64,000 nt of DNA from Actinomycetes bacterium. GTDB lineage: Bacteria; Actinomycetota; Acidimicrobiia; Acidimicrobiales; Microtrichaceae. Position numbers and translations under genes: made by a program. Positions 8,219-15,633 of the stretch are shown here, piece by piece. The notes under the pieces were generated by a model. It had not been told where the DNA came from. It was given only the letters and a program-made list of their open reading frames with translations, and did no database searches. Position 1 is the stretch's first letter. Every line of letters begins with the position of its first letter. The stretch covers positions 57,423 through 121,422 of the forward strand of contig JAEWED010000066.1 of NCBI GenBank assembly GCA_023389745.1, given 5' to 3'.

Positions 8219-9427
8219 ATGCCCGAAGCAGTGATCGTCGATGTCGTCCGGACCGCCGGCGGCAAGCGCAACGGCGCCCTGGCCGGCTGGCACCCGGTCG
8301 ACCTGGCCGCCGAGACCCTCAAGGCGCTCGCCGAGCGCAACAACCTCGATTCCGAGCTCGTCGACGACGTGATCATGGGCTGTGTCATGCAGGCGGGCGC
8401 CCAGGCGCTGAACATCGGCCGCAACGCCGTGCTCGCCGCCGGCTGGTCCGAGTCGGTCCCGTCGACCACCATCGACCGCCAGTGCGGTTCCTCGCAGCAG
8501 GCGTACCACTTCGCCGCACAGGGCGTCATGGCCGGCGCCTACGACATCGCCGTCGCTGCCGGTGTCGAGGTCATGAGCCTCGTGCCGATGGGCGCCTCGA
8601 TCTCGCGCAACGTCGGCTTCCCCTTCGGTGCCGCCGCCGACCGCTACGCGGACGTCGAGCTGCTCGAGGGTCACCCGGGCCTGATCGGCCAGGGCCTCTC
8701 CGCCGAGGTCATCGCCAACGAGTGGGGCATCAGCCGCGAGGAGCTCGACGCCTTCGGCGCCCTGTCCCAGGAGCGTGCCGAGACCGCCACCAACGAGGGC
8801 CGCTTCGACAACGAGATCATCCCGGTCGTCTCCAAGATCCGCGACAAGGAGACCGGCGAGGTCAAGGTGCTCGACACCATGCACACCCGTGACGAGGGCA
8901 TCCGCCCCGGCACCACCGCCGAGGGCCTGGCCAACCTGAAGGCCTCGTTCCTCGAGGGTGGCAAGGTCACCGCCGGCAACAGCTCGCAGATCTGCGACGG
9001 TGCCTCGGCCGCACTGATCATGTCGGCCGAGAAGGCCAAGGAGCTCGGCCTGACCCCGCGTGCCCGCTTCCACAGCTTCGCCCTGGCCGGCGTCGACCCG
9101 GTGCGCATGCTCACCGGCCCGATCCCGTCCACGACCAAGGTCCTCGACAAGGTCGGCATGTCCATCGGCGACATGGACCACATCGAGATCAACGAGGCGT
9201 TCGCCTCGGTCGTGCTGGCCTGGGAGAAGGAGCACAAGCCCGACATGTCCAAGGTGAACCCGAACGGCGGCGCGATCGCCCTGGGCCACCCGCTGGGCGG
9301 CTCCGGCACGAAGCTGCTCGCCACCATGCTCAACGAGCTCGAGCGCACCGGTGGCCGCTACGGCCTGCAGACCATGTGCGAAGGCGGTGGCCTCGCGAAC
9401 GCCACGATCATCGAGCGCCTGGGCTGA
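8219..9427 (+). CDS. acetyl-CoA acetyltransferase (thiolase)
   Basis: This 402-aa thiolase catalyses thiolytic cleavage or condensation of acyl-CoA. The nucleophile is Cys89 in DRQCGSSQQA. The remaining catalytic set is NEAFASV, His357 in GHPLGGSG and Cys387 in MCEGGGLANA. Length and motifs match degradative thiolases close to actinobacterial steroid/fatty-acid enzymes. It starts at ATG 8219, downstream of a long divergent region with a TetR-like palindrome. Its last 39 bases, including six past the stop, occur again 74 bp downstream. Confidence 0.93.
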   Translation: MPEAVIVDVVRTAGGKRNGALAGWHPVDLAAETLKALAERNNLDSELVDDVIMGCVMQAGAQALNIGRNAVLAAGWSESVPSTTIDRQCGSSQQAYHFAAQGVMAGAYDIAVAAGVEVMSLVPMGASISRNVGFPFGAAADRYADVELLEGHPGLIGQGLSAEVIANEWGISREELDAFGALSQERAETATNEGRFDNEIIPVVSKIRDKETGEVKVLDTMHTRDEGIRPGTTAEGLANLKASFLEGGKVTAGNSSQICDGASAALIMSAEKAKELGLTPRARFHSFALAGVDPVRMLTGPIPSTTKVLDKVGMSIGDMDHIEINEAFASVVLAWEKEHKPDMSKVNPNGGAIALGHPLGGSGTKLLATMLNELERTGGRYGLQTMCEGGGLANATIIERLG

Positions 9428-9507
9428 TCCAAGTGAGCGCCCCGACGAACGGAGGGGCCACTGTGACAGCGAACGCCACGATCATCGAGCGCCTGGGCTG
9501 ATCCAAG
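9395..9507 (+). repeat. 39-bp direct repeat of the thiolase 3' end
   Basis: Bases 9395-9433 (last 33 nt of the thiolase gene including the stop, plus six) and 9469-9507 are identical. A third short remnant, GGGCTGATC, follows near 9516. The spacer contributes a ribosome site and GTG to the second copy. Confidence 0.9.
9463..9501 (+). other. mini-ORF repeating the thiolase C-terminus
   Basis: GTG at 9463, preceded by GGAGGGG (9451-9457), opens a 12-codon frame. After two codons it encodes NATIIERLG, the exact thiolase C-terminus, and then the same TGA. It may be the remnant of a thiolase paralogue whose body was deleted by recombination, or a translated leader-sized peptide. Translation is not established. 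Confidence 0.35.
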
Positions 9508-9546
9508 CCGCTCATGGGCTGATCACAGCCGCAAGATCCTGGGACG

Positions 9547-9578
9547 AAGGCCTCCGGTACGCTGGTACCGGAGGCCTT
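9547..9578. terminator. perfect 14-bp hairpin after thiolase
   Basis: AAGGCCTCCGGTAC pairs perfectly with the mirror arm at 9565-9578 around a GCTG loop. It sits after the thiolase repeats and 18 bp before the next start. It ends in TTCT, so it is a plausible terminator, or otherwise a leader element of the following gene. Confidence 0.65.
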
Positions 9579-9596
9579 CTCCGTGTTGGAGCGCAC

Positions 9597-9980
9597 ATGA
9601 GCGACATCGGATACGACGACGATCTCGACGACGTCGCGGCGCGTCCGAAGAAGCACTGGTGGGGCAGGTGGTGGTTCCTGCTGCTGCTGGTCGTCGTGAT
9701 CTCCATCGGGATCCAGCTCGTGTTCGACACGCAGGGCGCCACCACGTTCGCGGCGGTCCTGCTGGGTGCGGTCATCTTCCGCACCGGCTGGTTCTTCCTG
9801 CAGTCCTTCGCCACTCCCCTGCCACCGCCGCCGGACCCCGGCAAGCTGCGCAAGGTGAAGCTGGTCTACCGCTGCGAGATCTGCGGCACCGAGGTCCGCA
9901 TGACCTCGGCGATCGACGAGGATCCCGAGCCGCCACGGCACTGCATGGACGACATGACCCTGGTGACGCCCGTCGAGTGA
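9597..9980 (+). CDS. small membrane protein with zinc-ribbon tail
   Basis: This 127-aa protein has an acidic N-terminus, a Trp-rich basic patch and two hydrophobic helices (about 24-42 and 48-65). A C-terminal cytoplasmic domain carries CEICG and a later HCMDD, suggesting a small metal-binding ribbon. No family is recognised with certainty. A strong hairpin lies directly upstream. Confidence 0.7.
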   Translation: MSDIGYDDDLDDVAARPKKHWWGRWWFLLLLVVVISIGIQLVFDTQGATTFAAVLLGAVIFRTGWFFLQSFATPLPPPPDPGKLRKVKLVYRCEICGTEVRMTSAIDEDPEPPRHCMDDMTLVTPVE

Positions 9981-10031
9981 GCCTCCCGGACCCGGGGGCA
10001 CAGAACCGGGGGCTCAGGACCGGAGGGTGAC

Positions 10032-10071
10032 ATATCCACAGCTTCCCCAGTTCTCCACAGCCTGTGGACGA
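10032..10071. promoter_or_regulatory. cluster of three DnaA-box-like 9-mers
   Basis: ATATCCACA (10032-10040), TTCTCCACA (10051-10059) and TGTGGACGA (10063-10071, reverse orientation) each differ from the TTATCCACA consensus at one or two positions, and they sit within 40 bp. The stretch 9981-10195 has no other gene. This could be a DnaA-titration or DnaA-regulated site. There is no dnaA or dnaN gene nearby to support a full origin. Confidence 0.4.
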
Positions 10072-10160
10072 ATCTGGGAGTTGTCACCGTTCCAACACCG
10101 GGCCGTCATCTGTCGGTCACATGCCGACCGAGGTGCCGAGGCCACCCGCTCAGCAGTCAG

Positions 10161-10208
10161 GTGTCAGGGCTACTGGGTGTCAGGGCTACTGGGTCTCAGC
10201 GGTACTGG
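10161..10208. repeat. stop-anchored 16-bp tandem repeat (crgA end)
   Basis: Three 16-bp units (10161, 10177, 10193) with core GTGTCAGGGCTACTGG. Read on the minus strand, the last 11 coding bases of crgA plus its TGA are repeated twice beyond the stop, so a TGA recurs every 16 bp. Confidence 0.85.
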
Positions 10209-10669
10209 GTGGCGACCATGATGCCGCCCAGGATCGAGACCAGGCCGGCGATCAGGTACCAACCGGAGCCGTCCTCGCCACCACCGGGCATGACGCCCAT
10301 GTAGTTGAGGATGATCACCAGCAGGCCGACGCCCCACAGGGCGAACATCAGGATCGGCACCCATCGCGGGCTCGGGCGACGGCTCGCCTGCGGCGTCGGC
10401 GGTGTGTAGCGGACGTTCGCGGCGGCGTCGGACTTCGCCTTCGCCTTGGCCTTCGGCGGCACGACCTTCTTCGGAGCGCTCGAGGCGGCGGTGGAGCTCG
10501 AGGCGGTCGGAGCGACCTTCTTCGGTGCGCGTGCAGTGTCTGATGCGCTGGGGGCGGCTGATGCGCTGGAGGCGGCCGCAGCACCCGGGGCATCTGCTGC
10601 GCTCGGGGACGTCGGGGCGTCGCCCTCGCTCGTCTCGTCGGTGACGTCTCGCTCCGCCGGGTTCGCCAT
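10196..10669 (-). CDS. crgA: cell division protein CrgA
   Basis: This 157-aa protein has a C-terminal half matching CrgA: RYTPP, the RPSPRWVPILMFALWGVG start of helix 1, a short NYMGVMPGG loop and a second helix ending VATQYR. CrgA is an actinobacterial divisome membrane protein that recruits or modulates FtsZ, PBPs and other partners at the septum. The N-terminal 80 residues are an Ala/Ser/Lys-rich disordered extension, longer than in mycobacterial CrgA. It is divergent from trpG, and in mycobacteria it also lies near the kinase cluster. Confidence 0.9.
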   Translation of the reverse strand: MANPAERDVTDETSEGDAPTSPSAADAPGAAAASSASAAPSASDTARAPKKVAPTASSSTAASSAPKKVVPPKAKAKAKSDAAANVRYTPPTPQASRRPSPRWVPILMFALWGVGLLVIILNYMGVMPGGGEDGSGWYLIAGLVSILGGIMVATQYR

Positions 10670-10731
10670 GGGCGACAGGATAGACGGAACCGGTTCGGCG
10701 CCCGCCGAACGCTGACGTAGCGTTGCGTCCC

Positions 10732-11337
10732 GTGGGACCCCGCATCCTCGTCATCGACAACTACGACTCGTTCGTCTACAACCTCGTCCAGTACCTGGGT
10801 GAGTTGGGCGCAGACCCGGTGGTGCACCGCGACGACGCGATCACGCTGGGCGACGTCGAGGGGTTCGCTCCCGACGGCATCCTCATCAGCCCCGGTCCGG
10901 GCAGCCCGAAGGACGCCGGGCTCTCCAACGAGATCATCCTCGAGTGGGGCGCCAGGGTCCCGGTGTTCGGCGTGTGCCTCGGCCTGCAGTGCATCGGTGA
11001 GGTCTTCGGCGGCGACGTCGTACGTGCGCCCGAGGTCGTGCACGGCAAGACGTCGCTCATCCGACACCACGACGTGGGTGTCTTCGAGGGGCTGCCGAAC
11101 CCGCTCGAGGCGACCCGCTACCACTCGCTGATCGTGCAGCGCTCGACGCTGCCCGACGTGCTCGAGGTCACCGCCGAGACCGACGACGGCCTGATCATGG
11201 GGCTGCGCCACCGCGAGCTGATGGTCGAGGGTGTGCAGTTCCACCCCGAGTCGGTGCTCACGATGAGCGGGCACGACCTGGTGCAGCGCTTCCTCGACCG
11301 CTGCAACGCGGCGGACACGGCGTCGACGACCGCCTGA
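10732..11337 (+). CDS. glutamine amidotransferase, anthranilate/ADC synthase component II
   Basis: This class I glutamine amidotransferase of about 201 aa supplies ammonia for anthranilate or 4-amino-4-deoxychorismate synthesis. The opening ILVIDNYDSFVYNLVQYLG is diagnostic of TrpG/PabA. The triad is Cys in GVCLGLQCI (about residue 82) and the His/Glu of VQFHPES near the end. In mycobacteria the trpG/pabA gene accompanies pknB on the same strand. Here it faces the opposite way, convergent with the cluster. The GTG at 10732 is chosen, and a TTG three codons earlier is possible. TrpG and PabA cannot be separated without the partner. Confidence 0.9.
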   Translation: MGPRILVIDNYDSFVYNLVQYLGELGADPVVHRDDAITLGDVEGFAPDGILISPGPGSPKDAGLSNEIILEWGARVPVFGVCLGLQCIGEVFGGDVVRAPEVVHGKTSLIRHHDVGVFEGLPNPLEATRYHSLIVQRSTLPDVLEVTAETDDGLIMGLRHRELMVEGVQFHPESVLTMSGHDLVQRFLDRCNAADTASTTA

Positions 11338-11378
11338 GCGGGGGCGGGCTCGCCGCGTCGTGCTGCGTTCCGACCGCG

Positions 11379-12518
11379 TCAGGGTCGGGTCGTCGTGGTC
11401 GCGCCCGGCGTGGTGGTCGTGGTGGTGGTCGTCGGTGTGGGCCCGACCGCGATGACGATCGACATGGGCGCGGTGGGCGAGTCGGCCACCGGGGTCTGCG
11501 AGATGACGAGCCCGATCCGACGGTCGGTGGCCTCGACGATCTCGTTGCTGGCCGAGACGCGGATGCCGAGCGAGTCGGCGATCTCGAGGGCGGTCGCACG
11601 GCGCAGACCGACCAGGTCGGGCACGGTGCCGGGGGTCGGGGCGATCGAGATCACCACGTCGACCCGGCTGCCCTTGGGCACTTCGCTGCCTCCGCCGGGA
11701 TCGACCGACGCGACGTTGCCGGGCGCCACACCATCGACCGCGCGACGCGTGACGTCGCCGACGTTCAGCTCCGCACGGCCGATCTGGAGCATGCCCTCGG
11801 CCGCGGGCAGCCCGACCACCTCGGGCACGACCCTGGGCTCGGGTCCCTTCGACACGATCAGCTCGACGCTGGAGCCGAGCGTCGAACGTCCCGACGGCGC
11901 GGGGTTCGAGCCGAGGACGAGCCCGGCGGGGACCTCTTCGTCGTAGACCTCGGTCGGCGCGGCGGCGAGGCCGACCACCGAGAGCAGACGCGTCGCGTCG
12001 GCGACGGGCTGGCCCACGGTGTTCGGCACCCGGACCCCCGAGGGGCCGTCGCTCACACCGAGCTCGACGCGCTCGCCCACCTCGAGGCGTGCTCCCGCGA
12101 TCGGCGTCTGGTCGATCACGACGTCGACCGGGACCCGCTCGTTGGGCTGGTAGCGGATGTCGACGATCAACCCGAGGCGTTCGAGCTCGGCCTGCGCCTG
12201 CGCCATGGGCCGGTTGCTCAACCGCGGCACGACGACGACGGGGACCTGCTGCCCGGAGGATGCATCGTCGAGCACCTTGGTGATGCCGAACAGACCGACG
12301 ATGATCACCACGACCAGGAGCACGCCACCGACCACCGTGGCGACGGTGTGGTCCCCGGTGTCGATCAGCTCCGGCGCGCCGATCTCGGTGACCCGCTCGG
12401 TCCGGTCCGTCGGGTCCGTCGGGTCCGTCGGGTCGGTCAGGTCGGTCGGGCCGCTCGGGTCCGTCGAGTCCGCCGGGTCGGAGTCGACCACGTCGAGGTC
12501 GCTGCGTCGATCAGTCAT
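11379..12518 (-). CDS. PASTA-repeat membrane protein (second)
   Basis: This 379-aa single-pass protein has a short cytoplasmic part rich in TDPTDP repeats and one membrane helix at about residues 61-80. Four extracellular PASTA domains follow (about 93-158, 161-226, 229-294, 297-361), with a Thr-rich tail at the end. PASTA domains bind muropeptides or uncrosslinked peptidoglycan in PknB/StkP-type kinases and some PBPs. There is no kinase domain. It overlaps the preceding PASTA gene by 8 bp, so it belongs to the same transcript. It probably senses or scaffolds at sites of wall synthesis. Confidence 0.85.
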   Translation of the reverse strand: MTDRRSDLDVVDSDPADSTDPSGPTDLTDPTDPTDPTDRTERVTEIGAPELIDTGDHTVATVVGGVLLVVVIIVGLFGITKVLDDASSGQQVPVVVVPRLSNRPMAQAQAELERLGLIVDIRYQPNERVPVDVVIDQTPIAGARLEVGERVELGVSDGPSGVRVPNTVGQPVADATRLLSVVGLAAAPTEVYDEEVPAGLVLGSNPAPSGRSTLGSSVELIVSKGPEPRVVPEVVGLPAAEGMLQIGRAELNVGDVTRRAVDGVAPGNVASVDPGGGSEVPKGSRVDVVISIAPTPGTVPDLVGLRRATALEIADSLGIRVSASNEIVEATDRRIGLVISQTPVADSPTAPMSIVIAVGPTPTTTTTTTTPGATTTTRP

Positions 12519-13545
12519 CGCCGGGCCGAGTGGGTCGGGTCGGTCGGGTCGTGGTGGTCGGCGCGGTCGTGGTCGGCGCGGTCGTCGTGGTGGTCGGCGG
12601 CGGCGGCGGTGCGACCCGTCCGACGACGATGGTCACCGGTTGCCCGGGCTGCAGCTCGGTGCCTGCGGGCGGGTACTGCTGGAACACCGAACCTGCACCG
12701 CTGCCGGGGGCGTCGCTGACCAGGCGGCCGGCACGCACGACGGTGAAGCCGATCGCCTCGAGCGCGGCGACCGCCTGGTTGGCCGTGCGGTTCACGACGT
12801 CGGGCACCGGGGCGGCGGCGGGGCCGAGCGAGTACACGAAGTTCACCGGAGTGTCCTTGTCGACGATCGTCCCGGCGGGCGGATCGGCCGACACGACCGC
12901 GCCGGAGGGGACCGTCGGGTCCGCCGTGGGCGTGAGCTCGCCGAGCGTCAGGCCGGCGACGCCGAGCTGGAACCCGGCGGCGTCGACCGTGAGGCCCACG
13001 ATCTCGGGCACGGGACGGTCCTCGGGCCCGGTCGAGACCTCGAAGCGCACGGTGTCCTCGCCGGTCACCTCGACACCCGGCGCGGGACTCTGGGCGACGA
13101 CGACGCCTTCGGCGACCTCGTCCTCGGCCACCTCGACCACCTGGAAGGTCACGCCCGCGTCCTCGAGGGGCGGCACCACCTCGGCGATCGGCTGTCCGAC
13201 CGCGTCGGGCATCTGCACGCGCTTGGCACCACGGCTGACCGTGATCGACACCTTCTCGCCCTCGCGGACACGGGTCCCGGCCTTCGGCGACTGCTCGATC
13301 ACCGTGCCGCGAGGCGCGGTGAGGCTGTAGCCCTCGTCGACGACGGGCACGAGCCCGGCGTTCTCGATCTCGGTGACCGCACGCGGCCGGGCGAGCTCGT
13401 CGAGGTCCGGCACGCTCACCACGGCGCCCCGCCCGAGGATCGCGTCGATCGGGTTCAGCGAGCTCGACCAGGCGAGCAGCGCGATCACGCAGACGGCGAT
13501 CAGCAGCGACACGCCCAGCGGCACCGCACCCGCGACCCGCCGCAC
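12511..13545 (-). CDS. PASTA-repeat membrane protein (first)
   Basis: This 344-aa protein has an N-terminal signal-anchor (about residues 8-27), then four PASTA domains (about 41-106, 108-173, 176-244, 246-312), a Pro/Thr-rich tail and no catalytic domain. It lies 69 bp downstream of pknB. The gap holds an 8-bp hairpin, so expression may be lower than that of the kinase. Together with the next gene it gives this cluster twelve PASTA domains on three polypeptides. Function as peptidoglycan-binding partners of PknB or PbpA is inferred. Confidence 0.85.
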   Translation of the reverse strand: MRRVAGAVPLGVSLLIAVCVIALLAWSSSLNPIDAILGRGAVVSVPDLDELARPRAVTEIENAGLVPVVDEGYSLTAPRGTVIEQSPKAGTRVREGEKVSITVSRGAKRVQMPDAVGQPIAEVVPPLEDAGVTFQVVEVAEDEVAEGVVVAQSPAPGVEVTGEDTVRFEVSTGPEDRPVPEIVGLTVDAAGFQLGVAGLTLGELTPTADPTVPSGAVVSADPPAGTIVDKDTPVNFVYSLGPAAAPVPDVVNRTANQAVAALEAIGFTVVRAGRLVSDAPGSGAGSVFQQYPPAGTELQPGQPVTIVVGRVAPPPPPTTTTTAPTTTAPTTTTRPTRPTRPGDD

Positions 13546-13590
13546 GTCAGCGCCTCACGGGGCCGGCGGCCGTCGCCGTGCCCGGTGTGC

Positions 13591-13609
13591 GGTCGGGTCG
13601 CACCCGACC
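13591..13609. terminator. hairpin between pknB and first PASTA gene
   Basis: GGTCGGGT pairs with ACCCGACC over a CGC loop in the 69-bp gap. There is no U-run. It may attenuate read-through from pknB into the PASTA-only genes. Confidence 0.4.
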
Positions 13610-13614
13610 CGACA

Positions 13615-15555
13615 TCAGGGTGTGCTCGTGGTCGTCGTGCTCGTGGTCGTCGTGCTCGTGGTCGTGGTCGCCTCGGCGACGCCGACGGTGATGGTGACCG
13701 TCGAGCCCTTGCGGGCCTGCTGGCCGCCGCTCGGCGTCTGCGACATCACCTTGCCGACGTTGGAGTCGCCGGGGGCGAGCGTGCGGGTCTCGCGCTGCAC
13801 CACGAAGCCGGCCCCCTCGAGCTCGCGCTGCGCGGCGTCGGCCTCGTCGCCGACGACGGCGGGCACGTTCAGCTGCTCGACGCCCGAGGACACGATGATC
13901 GTGATCTGCGAGTTCGCCTCGAGCGAGGTGCCCGCCGGCGGATCGGTGCGGATCACACTGCCCTCGGCCACCGAGTCGCTCGGCTCGTACACGGGGTTGC
14001 GGAACCGGAAACCCGCCTCCTGGATGGCGGACTGCGCCTGGGCGAGCGGGCGACCCGTGACGTCGGGGACCAGCTCCTTGCCCGGCTCGACCGACACGAC
14101 CAGGTTCACCGGGTCGCCCGGCGAGACGACCGTGCCGGCCGGCGGACTCTGCTCGAGCACGATGCCGGCCGGGGCGTCAGGGTTCTCGCGCTGCTCGACG
14201 GTGCCGAGCCGCAGGCCGAGCTCGGCGATCTTCGCCTCGGCGTCGGCCTGGGTCATCAACCCGAGCTCGGGCATCTCGATCTGCTCGGGGCCCGAGGAGA
14301 CCTCGAGCTCGACGGTGGAGCCGCTCTCGACCTCTTCGTCCTTCGACGGGTTCTGCGAGATGACCCGGCCGACGGCCAGGTTCTCACTGGGCGTCGGGAT
14401 CTCCTTCGCCTTCAGGTCGACGGCTTCGAGTCGTTCCTTCGCCTCGGCGATGTCGAGCCCCACGACCGGGGGCACGGTGACCAGGTCGCCGTCGTCGAGG
14501 CTCTGGATGATCCAGAAGACCAGCCCGCCCAGCAGGGCGAGCATGACCAGCAGCAGCACGATGAAGAGCCAGGTCTTGGACTTCTGCTCCTCGGGCTCGT
14601 CGTCGACGAACTCCTCGGGTGGCACGACCGCACCGACGGTGGTGGCGGGCTGCACGGTGGTGGCGGGCTCGTGCATGACGGCGGCGCCGGCCACGACGAG
14701 CTCGCGCTCGGCGAGCGTCGGCGAGCCCTCGAGGAAGCGGCGCAGGTCGGCGCGCAGCTCCTCGGCCGAGGCGTAGCGGTCGTCCGCACGCTTCGACAGC
14801 AGCTTCATGATGATCGCCTCGAGGCCCTCGGGCAGGTCCGAGATGATCGTCGACGGCGGCGGCGGATCGTCCTGGACGTGCTTGTAGGCGATCGCGAGCG
14901 GCGTCTCGCCGGCGAACGGCGGGCGCCCGGTGACCAGCTCGTAGAGCACGACGCCGAGGGAGTACAGGTCGGAGCGGGGATCGACGGGCAGGCCCTGGGC
15001 CTGCTCCGGCGAGAAGTACGTGGCGGTCCCCATGACCGAGCCGGCCTGGGTCAGGTCCTCGTCGGGCGACGACAGCGCGCGGGCGATGCCGAAGTCGGTG
15101 ACCTTGGCCTGCCCGGTGCGGGTCAGCAGCACGTTGCCGGGCTTCACGTCGCGGTGCACGACACCACGGGAGTGGGCGAAGCCGAGCCCTGCGGCGACCT
15201 CTGACGCGATCTCGGCGGCGCGGCGGGGGTGCAGCGGACCGTCCGCTCGCAGCACCCGCGAGAGCGACGGGCCGTCGATGTACTCCATGACGATGAAGTA
15301 GGTGCCGTCCTGGGCGCCCCAGTCGTAGACCCCGACGATGTTGGGGTGCGACAGGTTGGCGGCGGCCTGGGCCTCGCGGCGGAACCGCTCGACGAAGGAC
15401 GGGTCCGCGGCGAACTCGGGGACCAGCTCCTTGACGGCGACGGGCCGGTCGAGAGAACGGTCACGAGCGAGGTAGACCTGCGCCATCCCACCCCGAGCCA
15501 GACGGCGATGGATCTCATAGCGATCGTTCAGGACGCGCGGGTTCTGCTCAGCCAT
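13615..15555 (-). CDS. pknB: serine/threonine protein kinase PknB with PASTA repeats
   Basis: This protein of about 646 aa has a cytoplasmic Hanks-type kinase (about 13-275), a juxtamembrane linker, one helix (about 328-349) and four extracellular PASTA domains (about 360-626), then a Thr/Ser tail. Visible catalytic elements are VAVKE (Lys), HRDVKPGN (Asp), DFG and the activation segment GTATYFSPEQ. The glycine loop reads LARGGMAQVY, with Ala in place of the first Gly. Such kinases monitor muropeptides and phosphorylate division and wall-synthesis proteins. It shares the run with its phosphatase and FHA proteins. No PknA homologue is present here. A GTG three codons upstream (15564) is an alternative start. 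Confidence 0.95.
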   Translation of the reverse strand: MAEQNPRVLNDRYEIHRRLARGGMAQVYLARDRSLDRPVAVKELVPEFAADPSFVERFRREAQAAANLSHPNIVGVYDWGAQDGTYFIVMEYIDGPSLSRVLRADGPLHPRRAAEIASEVAAGLGFAHSRGVVHRDVKPGNVLLTRTGQAKVTDFGIARALSSPDEDLTQAGSVMGTATYFSPEQAQGLPVDPRSDLYSLGVVLYELVTGRPPFAGETPLAIAYKHVQDDPPPPSTIISDLPEGLEAIIMKLLSKRADDRYASAEELRADLRRFLEGSPTLAERELVVAGAAVMHEPATTVQPATTVGAVVPPEEFVDDEPEEQKSKTWLFIVLLLVMLALLGGLVFWIIQSLDDGDLVTVPPVVGLDIAEAKERLEAVDLKAKEIPTPSENLAVGRVISQNPSKDEEVESGSTVELEVSSGPEQIEMPELGLMTQADAEAKIAELGLRLGTVEQRENPDAPAGIVLEQSPPAGTVVSPGDPVNLVVSVEPGKELVPDVTGRPLAQAQSAIQEAGFRFRNPVYEPSDSVAEGSVIRTDPPAGTSLEANSQITIIVSSGVEQLNVPAVVGDEADAAQRELEGAGFVVQRETRTLAPGDSNVGKVMSQTPSGGQQARKGSTVTITVGVAEATTTTSTTTTSTTTTSTP

Positions 15556-15633
15556 GGCACGCACAGCGTAGATGGCCGGCTCGCACCGGTCGCGGACGGG
15601 GACAGGGCGGGACAGGCCCTCCGGGGAACATGC

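Noticed and set aside
10032..10071. Replication origin
   Set aside because: Three DnaA-box-like sites alone are not enough. There is no dnaA, dnaN or AT-rich unwinding region in the window.
12157..15204. 1015-codon plus-strand open frame antisense to the PASTA and kinase genes
   Set aside because: Stop-free antisense frames are expected at this GC content. The composition is unnatural, and the minus strand encodes clear kinase and PASTA domains.
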